Assembly: GCF_030271535.1 (NCBI RefSeq) | Contig: NZ_JASCXJ010000012.1 | Coordinates: 1 to 64,000, forward strand | Source: Nocardiopsis sp. ATB16-24 | Lineage (GTDB): Bacteria > Actinomycetota > Actinomycetes > Streptosporangiales > Streptosporangiaceae | Reading direction: 5' to 3' | Length of the DNA stretch: 64,000 nt | Part shown: piece after piece, positions 26,502-36,006 of the stretch | Layout of the letters: each line of letters starts with the position of its first letter | Numbering within the stretch: the first letter of the stretch is position 1 | Notes under the pieces: model-generated | The model's input: the letters and a program-made list of their open reading frames with translations, nothing else | Database searches by the model: none | What the model was told of the DNA's origin: nothing | Made by a program: the position numbers and the translations under genes

Positions 26502-27464
26502 CTAACGAGGAGCGGTGCCCAGTTCCTTCAGCAGGACCTCCGCGGCCGAGTACGGATCCCTGCCTCCTTCGGCGACCTCCCGGGCCAGGGCGTCCAGATC
26601 GCCGGCGTCGCCCGTCCCGCCCATCCGTGAGCGCAGCGTGTCCAGCACGATGGCCCGCACCTCGTCCCGGGCCCGGGCGCGTCGACGCGCGAGCAGTCCA
26701 CCTTCGGCCTCCAGGTGGGCGAGGTGCTGTTCCATCCGGTCCCACAACTCGTCGATGCCCTCGCCCTCGCCCTCGGAGGCGACGGTCATGACGATCGGCG
26801 GTTTCCACTCCCGGTCGCCCCGGTCCTTCATGGCCACCATCTGACGCAACTCGCGCAGGGTGGCCCTGGCGCCGTCGCGGTCGGCCTTGTTGACCACGAG
26901 GACGTCGGCGATCTCCAACACGCCCGCCTTGGCCGCCTGCACCGAGTCGCCCATGCCCGGGGCGTACAACACCACCGTCGTGTCGGCCTGCCCGGCGATG
27001 TCCACCTCGGCCTGTCCCACCCCCATGGTCTCCACGAGGATCATGTCGAAGCCCGCCGCGTCCAACACCCGCAGCGCGTGCGGTGTGGCCCAGGACAGCC
27101 CGCCCAGGTGCCCGCGGTTGGCCATGGAGCGGATGAACACCCCCGGGTCGGTGGCGTGCTCCTGCATCCGTACCCGATCACCCAGCAGGGCGCCCCCGGT
27201 GAAGGGCGAGGAGGGGTCCACGGCCAGCACGGCCACGGTCAGCCCCCTCACCCGTGCCGCACGCGCGACGGCGTTGGTGGTGGTGGACTTTCCCACCCCC
27301 GGGGGGCCGGTGAGGCCCACCACGCGGGAGCGGCCGGTGTACGGGGCCAGGCCGGCCATGATCTCGCGCAGTTCACCGGATCCGTTCTCGACCAGGGTGA
27401 GCGCGCGGGCCAACGCCCTGCGGTCACCTCCACGGATCCGCTCGACCAACTGGGGGGCCTGCAT
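26502..27464 (-). CDS. meaB: MeaB, GTPase chaperone of B12 mutases
   Basis: G3E-family P-loop GTPase that gates cofactor loading and protects adenosylcobalamin-dependent acyl-CoA mutases. The 320-residue protein has Walker A GLTGPPGVGKSTTT, VDPSSPFTGGALLGDRVRM, the switch region ETMGVGQAEVDIAG and the base-recognition NKAD. The ATG at 27464 with GAGGAG upstream is chosen over longer frames. It lies in a thiolase/epimerase neighbourhood and about 6 kb from icmA, its likely client. Confidence 0.95.
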   Translation of the reverse strand: MQAPQLVERIRGGDRRALARALTLVENGSGELREIMAGLAPYTGRSRVVGLTGPPGVGKSTTTNAVARAARVRGLTVAVLAVDPSSPFTGGALLGDRVRMQEHATDPGVFIRSMANRGHLGGLSWATPHALRVLDAAGFDMILVETMGVGQAEVDIAGQADTTVVLYAPGMGDSVQAAKAGVLEIADVLVVNKADRDGARATLRELRQMVAMKDRGDREWKPPIVMTVASEGEGEGIDELWDRMEQHLAHLEAEGGLLARRRARARDEVRAIVLDTLRSRMGGTGDAGDLDALAREVAEGGRDPYSAAEVLLKELGTAPR

Positions 27465-27700
27465 GACGACTCCTCGGTGTCGGCGGAAGCAGTACGGGGC
27501 GAGGGCTCGTGGCCCCCGCCCCGCGACTGTCGGGTGCGTCGTGGTCTCCGGGGCTGTCCCGGATACACACAGTGTCTTCTGGTCGGGTCGGTTCCACGGG
27601 TCCGCCACGCGAGCGGTCGGGGATCTCCCTGGCCCGCGGCCGGACTCCGGGGTCGGGCCGCCGCCGATGTCCGGCCGGCGACGGCCGTGGGAACGGCTCG

Positions 27701-28888
27701 CTAGGGCGCGGGCACGGTGAACAGCAGGGCGTCGCCCTGACCGCCACCACCGCACAGCCCCGCGGCGCCGAGACCGCCGCCACGACGGCGCAGCTCGTGG
27801 ACCAGGTGCAGGGCGATCCGCGCTCCCGAGGCGCCGATCGGGTGACCGATCGCGATGGCGCCGCCATTGACGTTGACGATGTCCTCCGAGACGCCCAGGT
27901 CCCGCACCGACTGGATCCCCACCGAGGCGAAGGCCTCGTTGATCTCGATCAGGTCCAGTTCCTCCACCGAACGCCCGGCCTTGGCCAGAGCGTGCTTGAT
28001 GGCGTTGGAGGGCTGGGAGTGCAGCGAGTTGTCGGGGCCCGCGACGTTACCGTGCGCCCCGATCTCGGCCAGGATCGTGGCGCCCAGCTCCTCGGCCTTG
28101 CTCCGGCTCATCACGACCACGGCGGCGGCGCCGTCGGAGATCTGGGAGGAGGAGCCGGCGGTGATGGTGCCCTCGCTGTCGAAGGCCGGTCGGAGCCTGG
28201 CCAGGCTCTCGACGGTGGTGTCGGGCCGGATGCCCTCGTCCGCGGAGAAGAGGATGGGGTCGCCCTTGCGCTGCGGGATCTCCACCGGCACGATCTCGGC
28301 GTCGAAGTGTCCCGCCGCGGCCGCCGCCGCGGCGCGCTGGTGGGAGCGGGCCGCGAAGGCGTCCTGCTCCTCACGCCCCAGACCGAGCTTGCCGTTGTGC
28401 CGCTCGGTGGAGGCGCCCATGGAGTCGCCCTCGAACGCGTCGGTCAGGCCGTCGTGGGCGGTGGCGTCCACGACCTCGATGGAACCGTACTTGTAGCCCT
28501 TACGCGACTTGGGCAGCAGGTGCGGCGCGTTGGTCATGGACTCCATGCCACCGGCGACCACCACGTCGAACTCGCCCGCGGTGATGAGCTGGTCGGCCAG
28601 GGCGATGGCGTCCAGGCCCGAGAGGCAGACCTTGTTGATGGTCACCGAGGGCACGCTCATGGGGATGCCCGCCTTGACGGCGGCCTGGCGGGAGGGGATC
28701 TGTCCGGCACCGGCCTGGAGCACCTGGCCCATGACCACGTATCCGACCTGTTCGCCGCTGACGCCGGCGCGCTCCAGCGCGGCCTTGATGGCGAAGCCCC
28801 CGAGATCGGCGGCGGAGAACCCGGCGAGGGAGCCGAGGAGTCTGCCGATGGGGGTCCGTGCCCCACCGACGATGACGGAACCGGGCAT
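27701..28888 (-). CDS. Acetyl-CoA acetyltransferase (thiolase)
   Basis: Thiolase II-type enzyme that condenses or cleaves acetoacetyl-CoA. The 395-residue product has the acyl-accepting Cys88 in [13 protein letters not shown], the catalytic His in GHPIGASG and the second Cys in [11 protein letters not shown], at the usual length. It is divergent from the epimerase gene across 85 bases and upstream of meaB on the same strand, 236 bases away. It probably supplies acetoacetyl-CoA to the hydroxybutyryl/ethylmalonyl route together with the dehydrogenase at 32.7 kb. Confidence 0.95.
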   Translation of the reverse strand: MPGSVIVGGARTPIGRLLGSLAGFSAADLGGFAIKAALERAGVSGEQVGYVVMGQVLQAGAGQIPSRQAAVKAGIPMSVPSVTINKVCLSGLDAIALADQLITAGEFDVVVAGGMESMTNAPHLLPKSRKGYKYGSIEVVDATAHDGLTDAFEGDSMGASTERHNGKLGLGREEQDAFAARSHQRAAAAAAAGHFDAEIVPVEIPQRKGDPILFSADEGIRPDTTVESLARLRPAFDSEGTITAGSSSQISDGAAAVVVMSRSKAEELGATILAEIGAHGNVAGPDNSLHSQPSNAIKHALAKAGRSVEELDLIEINEAFASVGIQSVRDLGVSEDIVNVNGGAIAIGHPIGASGARIALHLVHELRRRGGGLGAAGLCGGGGQGDALLFTVPAP

Positions 28889-28973
28889 CGTAACTGGCCT
28901 CCAAGTGATGGGTGACGCACCTGGTCTGCAACGATACCTACAAGGCCGTCAGCGATTCCCAGGAGGTTCACCC

Positions 28974-29465
28974 ATGAGCGGCGCACCACACTCGGCCAGC
29001 GATTTCACCGGTCCCTCCTCCCCCCCGTCCGTACCGTTCTCGGGGTTGACGCGGCTCGACCACGTGGGGATCGCCTGCCGCGACCTCGACGCCTCGATCG
29101 AGTTCTACCGTTCCACCTACGGGTTCGAGGTCGAGCACGAGGAGGTGAACGAGGAACAGGGCGTGCGCGAGGCCATGCTGCGGATCAACGGTACGGACGA
29201 CGGTGGCGCCACGTACCTGCAACTGCTGGAGCCCACCCGCGACGACTCCCCCGTGGCCAGGTTCCTGGAGCGCAACGGTGAGGGAGTGCACCACATCGCC
29301 TTCGGGACCGCCGACGTGGCCACCAGCGCGACGGGGATCGGCGGGCGGGGCGTGCGCGTCCTGGACGCCGAGCCGCGCAGGGGCACCGCCGGTTCGAAGA
29401 TCACCTTCCTGCACCCCAAGGACTGTGGGGGCGTCCTCACCGAACTGGTACAGAGCGCCCACTGA
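28974..29465 (+). CDS. mce: Methylmalonyl-CoA epimerase
   Basis: Interconverts (R)- and (S)-methylmalonyl-CoA. The 163-residue protein is a vicinal-oxygen-chelate fold with LDHVGIACRDLDASIEFY at the start of the first module, HHIAFGTADV carrying a metal-binding His in the second, and a C-terminal acidic ligand region LTELVQ. An AGGAGG site precedes the ATG at 28974. About 24 extra Ser/Pro-rich residues precede the fold. The Streptomyces order epimerase-thiolase-meaB near the polarity genes is kept. Confidence 0.92.
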   Translation: MSGAPHSASDFTGPSSPPSVPFSGLTRLDHVGIACRDLDASIEFYRSTYGFEVEHEEVNEEQGVREAMLRINGTDDGGATYLQLLEPTRDDSPVARFLERNGEGVHHIAFGTADVATSATGIGGRGVRVLDAEPRRGTAGSKITFLHPKDCGGVLTELVQSAH

Positions 29466-29896
29466 ACAAGGATTCCCCGGGATGGGGTATGACTTGTCCG
29501 TCCGCTCCCAGGGCAGAACGTCACAGGGACGTTCCGGACACATCACGGGTTGAGTGCCACAGGGCCACCAGACCGTAGAGGTCACCGGAAGTTACCCGAA
29601 ACCCTCTTCCCAGGGGTTCGGCGCTTGATAAAGTCGGCTAGCTGCCGGATTCACTGTTCCGGCGTTGGTCCATCTCTTGCAGTCCGGTGGTCGAGCCAGG
29701 TCGGCCGTGCCGCAGTGTCAGGTGACAGGGCGCACGCAGACGACCACGGAGGTGGTCAGGGGCTTACCAGCCCGCCGTGCCACCCCGGGTTCACCGCCCC
29801 GGACCCACCCGTCCCCCGGGGACGACGCAGTCGCCCTCCTTGCTGTCCCCGGCCTTAGGCAAGCAGCCGTCTCGCACCGTTCAGGAATCCCGACAC
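29466..29896 (+). other. Long leader before the polarity gene
   Basis: About 430 bases with no supported gene. TTGATAAAGT near 29624-29635 may be part of a promoter. If so the transcript has a leader of roughly 250 bases. No riboswitch class could be recognised by eye. Confidence 0.4.
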
Positions 29897-31180
29897 ATGC
29901 CGTCAAACAACATCGATACCCAGCTCAACAACATCTTCGACGAGGACAACACCCCCCAAGAATTCGACGTGGTGCTGCGTGGTTACGACCGCACCCAGGT
30001 GGACGACTACGCGGCCGGCCTGCGCAACGACGTCAAACAGGCCAACAAGAAGGTCGAGAAGCTCACCGCCGAGTTGGCCGCCAAGAACCGCCAGCTCCAG
30101 GAGCGTGAGCGTCCCTCCTACTCCGGGCTGGGCTCGCGTATCGAGGAGCTGCTGCGTCTGGCCGAGGAGCAGGCCAACGAGCTGGTCCAGAGCGCGCAGA
30201 TCGACGCCAACGACATCCGTTCGGCCGCCAAGGTCGAGGCCGCCGAGATGCGCGCCGCGGCCGAGTCCGAGGCCACCGAGGTGCGCACGCTCGCCCAGCG
30301 CGAGGCCGACGAGCTGCGTCAGACCGCCGAGGCCGAGGCCGAGGAGATCACCACCACCGCGCGCCGCGAGGCCGACGAGCTGTCCTCCACCACCGAGCGC
30401 GAGGTACAGAAGAAGCGCTCCGCGGTCGACCACGAGATCGCCGAGAAGCGCGCCACGTTCGAGGGTGAGATCGCCAAGCTGCGCACCACCACCGAGCGTG
30501 AGTGCGCCCAGGCCCGTGCCGCCGCCAAGCGCGAGCGCGACGAGACCATCCAGGCCGCCAAGAGCCAGGCCGAGGAGCTGCGCAAGAACGCCGAGCGCGC
30601 CTTCGCCGAGTCCGAGGCCCGCCGCACCGAGGCCGAGGACCAGTTCGAGTTGCAGCTGGCCGACCGCCGCGCCGAGGCCGAGCGCCAGGACGCCGAGCGT
30701 CTGGCCGCCGCCCAGGCCGCCACCCAGAAGATGGTCAACGAGGCGGAGGAGCGGGCTGCCAGCGCCGAGCAGCGCGCCACCAAGGCGAGCCAGCAGGCCG
30801 AGCAGACCCGTCGCGACGCCGAGAACCACGCCAAGCAGCTGGTCGGCAACGCCAAGAAGAACGCCGCCCAGATCGAGGCGGAGGCCAAGGCCAAGGCCGA
30901 GCACCAGCTCAGCGACGCCAAGTCCGAGGCCAACCGGATCATGACGGCCGCCAAGAAGGAGGTCGACGAGCTCAACCGCCAGCGCGACAGCATCCAGTCG
31001 CACCTCCAGCAGCTGCGTCAGCTGCTCGGCGGTGGCGGGCCCGCCCCGGCCGCGCCCGCCGCGCCGGCGGCTCCGGCTCCGGCCGCGATCCCGCAGGAGT
31101 CGGCTTCGGCCTCCGACGAGACCAGGCAGCCCGCGCACTCCGGCAAGGGCACCGACGACGAGGACTGGTGGCAGGAGTAG
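29897..31180 (+). CDS. Scy/FilP-like coiled-coil polarity protein
   Basis: A 427-residue protein made almost entirely of coiled coil. Residues about 20-48 (EFDVVLRGYDRTQVDDY) form a short DivIVA-like N-terminal domain; a long Ala/Glu/Arg-rich coiled coil with a strong near-heptad and longer-period pattern runs from about 75 to 375; the tail is Pro/Ala-rich and acidic, ending DDEDWWQE. In Streptomyces the epimerase gene is next to scy and filP, cytoskeletal scaffolds of hyphal tips, and this gene holds that position. It is longer than FilP (about 310 residues) and far shorter than Scy (about 1,300). A role in polar growth is inferred. Confidence 0.85.
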   Translation: MPSNNIDTQLNNIFDEDNTPQEFDVVLRGYDRTQVDDYAAGLRNDVKQANKKVEKLTAELAAKNRQLQERERPSYSGLGSRIEELLRLAEEQANELVQSAQIDANDIRSAAKVEAAEMRAAAESEATEVRTLAQREADELRQTAEAEAEEITTTARREADELSSTTEREVQKKRSAVDHEIAEKRATFEGEIAKLRTTTERECAQARAAAKRERDETIQAAKSQAEELRKNAERAFAESEARRTEAEDQFELQLADRRAEAERQDAERLAAAQAATQKMVNEAEERAASAEQRATKASQQAEQTRRDAENHAKQLVGNAKKNAAQIEAEAKAKAEHQLSDAKSEANRIMTAAKKEVDELNRQRDSIQSHLQQLRQLLGGGGPAPAAPAAPAAPAPAAIPQESASASDETRQPAHSGKGTDDEDWWQE

Positions 31181-31224
31181 GGAGCGCGGTTCTGCGCACC
31201 TGACCCGTGCTCACATGACGGCCG

Positions 31225-31260
31225 AGGGCTCGTTCTCCCCCGCGGGGGAGAACGAGCCCT
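31225..31260. terminator. 36-base perfect palindrome
   Basis: Arms of 18 bp (31225-31242 and 31243-31260) are fully complementary with no spacer; in RNA the central bases form the loop. It separates two convergent genes and probably terminates both. Confidence 0.8.
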
Positions 31261-31356
31261 TCGTCGTCGGTACGGCCCTTCGGGGCTCGGTCCCGGGCCT
31301 CCACCTGCCCGTCCACGCCGGGTCCTGAAGGTTCCACAGGCCCCGAAGAACGTCGC

Positions 31357-32097
31357 CTAGCCCAGGGGCTGGGTGTCCTTCTCGTACGGGCCGTCCCACT
31401 CGACGGGCAGCGGATACGCCTGGGGGTTGACCCTCTTGACGATCTCGTCCAGGACCCGGCGCACGTACGGCTCACCCACCCACAGGTGTCTGGCCCCTTC
31501 CACGCCGACGACCTCGCACTGGGTGAGCGGCCTGAAGCGCTCACGGGCCTCGGCCGGACGCAGGTAGTCGTCGTGCTCGGGCACGAGCGCGACCACGGGC
31601 TTGCCCGTCTCGGCCCAGGCCCGCATGTCGGACTCGTCCGCCCGGTGCAGCGGCGGTGACAGCAGGATGGCCCCCTTGACCTGGGGGTCGGCTCCCCATT
31701 TGAGGGCCAGCTCGGTGCCGAAGGACCACCCCAGCAGCCAGGGGTCGGGGAGCTCCTCGAACTCGGTGAACTCGATGGCGGCGAGGACGTCGTGCTTCTC
31801 GGTCTCGCCTTCGCCGAACTCGCCCTGGCTGGTGCCGTGCCGCGAGCTGGTGCCCCTGGTGTTGAACCGCAGTACCGCCAGGTCGGCCAGGGCGGGCAGA
31901 CGGAAGGAGGCCTTGCGCAGGACGTGGCTGTCCATCATGCCCTCGGCGGTGGGCAGCGGGTGCAGGCACACCAGGGTGGCCTTGGGGTCACGTCCCTCGG
32001 GCAGGGCCAGTTCCCCGACCAGCTCCAGACCGTCGGCGGTGTACAGGGTGATGGGTCGTCTCACGGCGGGCAGCACCGTGGTGGCTCGGATCTCCAT
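31357..32097 (-). CDS. Alpha/beta hydrolase (dienelactone hydrolase-like)
   Basis: A 246-residue alpha/beta hydrolase. The oxyanion region is CLHPLPTAEG, the elbow is LLGWSFGTELAL with Ser in G-W-S-F-G, the acid probably lies in VPEHDDYLRP and the His in GARHLWVGEP. No export signal. The ATG at 32097 begins MEIRATTV; upstream frame residues are Arg/Pro-rich. It follows the small zinc protein gene by 32 bases on the same strand and is probably co-transcribed. The substrate is unknown. Confidence 0.87.
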   Translation of the reverse strand: MEIRATTVLPAVRRPITLYTADGLELVGELALPEGRDPKATLVCLHPLPTAEGMMDSHVLRKASFRLPALADLAVLRFNTRGTSSRHGTSQGEFGEGETEKHDVLAAIEFTEFEELPDPWLLGWSFGTELALKWGADPQVKGAILLSPPLHRADESDMRAWAETGKPVVALVPEHDDYLRPAEARERFRPLTQCEVVGVEGARHLWVGEPYVRRVLDEIVKRVNPQAYPLPVEWDGPYEKDTQPLG

Positions 32098-32129
32098 GGC
32101 TCCTCGTGTGTGTCGGTGACTTGGGCGCG

Positions 32130-32462
32130 TCAACGGGGAGGTCGCGGTGCGCGATGGGAGCGCCGATCCCAGCAGGAGGAGTGCCAGTGACGCCGGTCGC
32201 CGCCGTCTCCGTAGGGGCGCCAGGCCACGATGTGGGGCATGCCCACGGGGATCTCCTGGGCACAGCCGGGACAACGGTAGACCTTGGTGGCCGCCGCTCC
32301 GGGGATGCGGCGCGTGACCCACTCCCCGTCGGGGCCGGTCTCACGGCGCTGTCCGCCCGTGATGCGCAGCATGAGGGCGTCCTCGTCCTCGGGGACACCG
32401 CCGGGCGCCTTACGGCGCCTTCGGGAGGATTGGCGACGGGAGGAATTACGACGCGGGCTCAC
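32130..32462 (-). CDS. Conserved small zinc-site protein
   Basis: A 110-residue basic protein conserved in Streptomyces, sometimes labelled ATP/GTP-binding without evidence. After a Ser/Arg-rich N-terminus (SPRRNSSRRQSSRRRRK) there is a compact site: YRCPGCAQEIP, PHIVAW and RRHWHSSCW, giving Cys and His ligands for one or more zinc ions. Function unknown; nucleic-acid binding is a guess from the charge. GTG at 32462 has a GGAAG site. It heads a two-gene unit with the hydrolase. Confidence 0.82.
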   Translation of the reverse strand: MSPRRNSSRRQSSRRRRKAPGGVPEDEDALMLRITGGQRRETGPDGEWVTRRIPGAAATKVYRCPGCAQEIPVGMPHIVAWRPYGDGGDRRHWHSSCWDRRSHRAPRPPR

Positions 32463-32664
32463 ATCTTCCAGCCTAGGAGAGAACGGGTGGTGGCCACCGC
32501 CACGCACGTGTCGTTCGGCGCGGTGACCGTCCGGGTTCGACGTTCCGGCACCGGGCGGAAACCCCGGGGTCCGCACCCCCGAGGTCCCCCCCTCTCGGCC
32601 GTGTTCTCCTTACGCCCTCCACCGCGCTCCGACCGCGCTCAGAAGGACCTTCGGAGAACGGGTG

Positions 32665-33870
32665 CTAACTCTGGCAGGCGCAGCCCCCATGAGGTTCCTC
32701 GGCGTCGGGCAACTGGTCCATCAGCAACGGCGCGGGCACGGCGATACTGGTCAGATCGTATTCGCCCATCGCGACCAGGGTGGTGACCACGGATTCGGCG
32801 CCGCGTTCGGCCAGGAGCTCGGTCGGGCCCTTGGGGTACCCGCAGCCGAAGCGCATGGCGGTGTCGACGTCCTCGGCCGTGGCGTAGCCGTCACCGATCA
32901 TGCGCATGGCGTCGTCGATCTGCGGGGCCAGAAGGATCTCGCCCAGGTCCAGGGTCTCCTCCTCGCGGATCATCTGGGCGTAGCGTCCGGTGGGAATCGG
33001 TTCGGGCGCCTCGTCGGTGCCCGCGTAGAAGCCCTGACCGGACTTACGACCCAGACGTCCCGCGGCGACCATGCGGCGCAGCAGCGGGGACGCGGAGTAG
33101 CGCTGGTCGCGGTACTCCTCCCACAGCACGTCCATGACGGCCAGACACACGTCCAGGCCGACCATGTCGGCGAGGGTGAGCGGACCCATCGGCAGGCCCG
33201 CGGCCTTCTGGACCGCGGAGTCGATCTCCTCGCGCGTGGCGATCCTGCGCTCGTAGAGGCGGATGGCGTCGTTGATGTAGGGCACCAGCAGGGCGTTGGC
33301 CACGAAACCGGCACGGTCGCCGACCGCCACGGGCGTCTTGCCGACGCGCTTGGCGACCTCCGAGACCAGGTCGACGGTCTGGGCGCTGGTGGAGACCGTG
33401 GTGATGACCTCGACCAGTTTCATGACCGGCGCCGGGTTGAAGAAGTGCAGACCCACGACCTTGTCCGGGCGGCTGGTCAGCGCGGCGATCTCGGTCACCG
33501 AGAGCGACGACGTGTTGGTGGCCAGGATCGTGCCGGGCGGGCAGATCCTGTCCAGGTCGCCGAAGACGTCCTTCTTGATGTCCATGTGCTCGGGGACGGC
33601 CTCCACGACGAAGTCCGCGTCGGCGAGCTCCTCACGCGAGGTGGTGAACGTCATCCGGCTCTCGATCCCGGCACGTTCGTCCTCTGTGAGTTTGCCCTTG
33701 CCGACCGCCCGCGAGAGGGACCTGTCCATATGGGCTCGGCCGCGGTCGACGGCGGCCTGGTCGATCTCGACCCCGATGACGTTGAACCCCGCACGGGCGA
33801 ACACTTCGGCGATGCCCGCGCCCATCGTGCCGAGTCCGACGACACCGACCTTGTCAAATTCCTGCACCAT
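32665..33870 (-). CDS. 3-hydroxybutyryl-CoA dehydrogenase
   Basis: NAD(P)-dependent 3-hydroxyacyl-CoA dehydrogenase. The 401-residue protein has a Rossmann start VGVVGLGTMGAGIAEVF, the catalytic His in GLHFFNPAPVM, then a 3HCDH C-terminal domain (GFVANALLVPYINDAIRLYE) and a second, shorter copy of that domain near residues 320-385, which makes it longer than the usual 290. The C-terminus GGCACQS has two Cys. With the thiolase at 28 kb it could make 3-hydroxybutyryl-CoA for the ethylmalonyl-CoA or PHB route. Confidence 0.92.
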   Translation of the reverse strand: MVQEFDKVGVVGLGTMGAGIAEVFARAGFNVIGVEIDQAAVDRGRAHMDRSLSRAVGKGKLTEDERAGIESRMTFTTSREELADADFVVEAVPEHMDIKKDVFGDLDRICPPGTILATNTSSLSVTEIAALTSRPDKVVGLHFFNPAPVMKLVEVITTVSTSAQTVDLVSEVAKRVGKTPVAVGDRAGFVANALLVPYINDAIRLYERRIATREEIDSAVQKAAGLPMGPLTLADMVGLDVCLAVMDVLWEEYRDQRYSASPLLRRMVAAGRLGRKSGQGFYAGTDEAPEPIPTGRYAQMIREEETLDLGEILLAPQIDDAMRMIGDGYATAEDVDTAMRFGCGYPKGPTELLAERGAESVVTTLVAMGEYDLTSIAVPAPLLMDQLPDAEEPHGGCACQS

Positions 33871-34015
33871 ACGCACAGAGTACGGGTCTGCGTTTCCCTC
33901 TTCGCGCACGGGATGCCCAACAAAGGCACTCAGTGCCATCAAGGCTCCGGCCGTGTGGCCGCCGCGCCGCTCCCCTGACGCGACGGCCACGTCTGCGTCC
34001 CGCGAGGACGTCGCC

Positions 34016-34402
34016 TCAGCAGTCCACGAGTTCGGGAGACTGGTTCAGCAGTTGGGCCCTGGGAGAGACGAACTCGGCGTAGGCGGCCTCCGCCTCGGGA
34101 GAGAACAGGGCCACGCGATGACAGTTCTGGAAGGCCAGACGCAGGCCGAAGTGCCGCTCCACCGCGCCCCGCATGGCGTCGCTGGCGAGCAGGCGCAGCA
34201 ACTGGCCCCGTTCCTCCTCCCCCGGCGGAGGTACCTCGTTGGCCTCGAAGCCGGACTCGGAGTTGCGCGCCCCCTCGGCCAGGCCACTGACCACGCCCCA
34301 GGCGTAGGGCAGGGATTCCCTGATACAGGAGAGGAAGTCGGCATCGTCGACCGGACCGTGCTGGGCCTTCTCCAACAGGTCCGGTGAAACCGTCAGCGAC
34401 AT
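34016..34402 (-). CDS. Conserved actinobacterial protein next to nucS
   Basis: A 128-residue protein of the group annotated after Streptomyces SCO5389. Conserved parts are [44 protein letters not shown] and the terminal [11 protein letters not shown]. No catalytic motif is evident. It is divergent from nucS, an arrangement also seen in Streptomyces, so a shared role in DNA mismatch handling is possible but unproven. The ATG at 34402 is chosen because homology starts [10 protein letters not shown]. Confidence 0.85.
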   Translation of the reverse strand: MSLTVSPDLLEKAQHGPVDDADFLSCIRESLPYAWGVVSGLAEGARNSESGFEANEVPPPGEEERGQLLRLLASDAMRGAVERHFGLRLAFQNCHRVALFSPEAEAAYAEFVSPRAQLLNQSPELVDC

Positions 34403-34604
34403 AGGTGCCCCTTCGTCGTGTGGATGTTGCGGACCGTCACCGTCCTCTGGCGACGTTAGAGTCACGTCCTCGCTCAGTCATGACGCGAGAAGGACACAAC
34501 TGCCTTCCTCCGCGGGCACACGAGTGTGGACGCGGTCGGCGCCCTACGGAAGGTCCGACCCCGCTCACACGGTCCCGCTCCGCCCACTCCGTCGAGGGGG
34601 TAAC

Positions 34605-35291
34605 GTGCCTCTCGTGCGTCTCGTCATCGCTCGGTGCAGTGTCGACTATGTCGGCCGGCTCACCGCTCATCTGCCCATGGCTCCCCGCCTGATCCTGATC
34701 AAGGCGGACGGGAGCGTGTCCATCCATGCCGACGATCGGGCGTTCAAACCCCTGAACTGGATGAACCCGCCCTGCAAACTCCGCGAGGAGACCGTGGAGG
34801 ACGGTCCCGACGTGTGGACGGTCACGCACGGCAAGTCCGGTGAGAAGCTGGTGTTGACCATCGAGGAGGTCATGCACGACTCCTCGCATGAACTGGGCAA
34901 GGACCCGGGGCTACAGAAGGACGGCGTCGAGGCCCACCTCCAGGAACTCCTGGCCGAGCACATCACCACTCTCGGTGAGGGCTACACGCTCATCCGGCGG
35001 GAGTACCCCACGGCCATCGGTCCGGTCGACATCCTGTGCCGGGACGGCGAGAACGCCACCGTGGCGGTGGAGCTCAAACGACGCGGGGACATCGACGGCG
35101 TCGAACAGCTCACCCGCTACCTGGAACTGCTCAACCGGGACCCGCAACTGGCCCCGGTGCGCGGCGTGTTCGCCGCACAGGAGATCAAGCCGCAGGCCCG
35201 CGTGCTGGCCGAGGATCGCGGCATCGCCTGTGTGGTGCTGGACTATGACGAACTGCGCGGTATCGAACCCGACGTCCTGCGCCTGTTCTGA
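34605..35291 (+). CDS. nucS: NucS/EndoMS mismatch endonuclease
   Basis: Mismatch-specific endonuclease that gives actinobacteria non-canonical mismatch repair in place of MutS/MutL. The 228-residue product has the N-terminal DNA-binding domain ([29 protein letters not shown]) and the C-terminal RecB-like nuclease domain with [10 protein letters not shown] and [16 protein letters not shown], keeping the D, E and K catalytic residues. The GTG at 34605 has GAGGGGG upstream; GTG 34614 is an alternative. A long hairpin lies about 90 bases after it. Confidence 0.95.
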   Translation: MPLVRLVIARCSVDYVGRLTAHLPMAPRLILIKADGSVSIHADDRAFKPLNWMNPPCKLREETVEDGPDVWTVTHGKSGEKLVLTIEEVMHDSSHELGKDPGLQKDGVEAHLQELLAEHITTLGEGYTLIRREYPTAIGPVDILCRDGENATVAVELKRRGDIDGVEQLTRYLELLNRDPQLAPVRGVFAAQEIKPQARVLAEDRGIACVVLDYDELRGIEPDVLRLF

Positions 35292-35379
35292 CCTTGGGCC
35301 CTCGCCCACCGGACGCCCCCGACGGGTCTTCGTCCGAGGGACGACCCACTCCGACGTCGACCCCGTCGTCCCTTCCGGT

Positions 35380-35415
35380 CGTGTCGGTGTCCTCCGGACG
35401 GAGGACACCGACACG
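35380..35415 (+). terminator. 17-bp inverted repeat after nucS
   Basis: Arms 35380-35396 and 35399-35415 are perfectly complementary with two central bases. It is placed as the nucS terminator. Its right arm ends exactly where homology to the response regulator starts. Confidence 0.65.
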
Positions 35416-35897
35416 TGGTGCTCATGGACCTGCGCATGCCCGGTGGAGACGGGGTGGAGGCCACCGAGCTCATCGGAAACGAGCACCCGAAGGTGCACGT
35501 TCTGGTGCTCGTCACCTACGACACCGACACCGACATCCTGCGCGCGGTGGAGGCGGGCGCCACGGGATACCTGCTCAAGGACACCCCTCGCGCGGAACTG
35601 GCGGAGGCCGTGCGCACCGCCGCGCGAGGCGAGACGGTCCTGACCGGGCGCCTGGCGGGCGGACTCGTCACCGGAATGCGCCGGCGCGCCGAACCCCCTG
35701 TCCTGTCCCCCCGTGAGGTGGAGGCGCTGCTTCTGGCCACGGAGGGTCGCACCAACGCGGCGATCGGTCGTGCCCCGCACATCAGCCCCACCACGGTCAA
35801 GACGCATCTGATGCGGGCCTACGACAAGCTCGGGGTCGGCGACCGGACCGCCGCCGTGAGCCAGGCGATCCGCCGTGGTCTGCTCCTCGAACGCTGA
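35415..35897 (+). pseudogene. 5'-truncated NarL/FixJ response regulator
   Basis: The 160-codon frame begins at the third beta strand of a receiver domain (VLMDLRMPGGDGVEAT, containing the phospho-acceptor Asp) and continues to a normal LuxR/GerE HTH (LSPREVEALLLATEGRTN, ISPTTVKTHLMRAYDKLGV). About 50 residues are missing, including the acidic pair that binds Mg2+. No remnant of them is seen upstream, where a 17-bp hairpin takes their place. There is no ribosome site and no histidine kinase nearby. Phosphorelay function is not possible as read. The intact HTH leaves open a residual DNA-binding product. Confidence 0.8.
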
Positions 35898-36006
35898 CGT
35901 GCCCACCGCTCGACTCGGCGGGTGTCCGAACGCCCCGCCGGAAGTCAGGGCCCTCTCAGGGACCTTCCCGGATGCGGTGGACGGGCTTCCTTGGAAGGAT
36001 CGGCGT

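Noticed and set aside
29903-31138. A 411-codon frame opposite the polarity gene, Leu/Gly-rich and membrane-like
   Set aside because: It mirrors the Ala/Glu/Arg codon pattern of the coiled coil. The plus-strand protein has a start, heptads and synteny; the antisense frame has no family.
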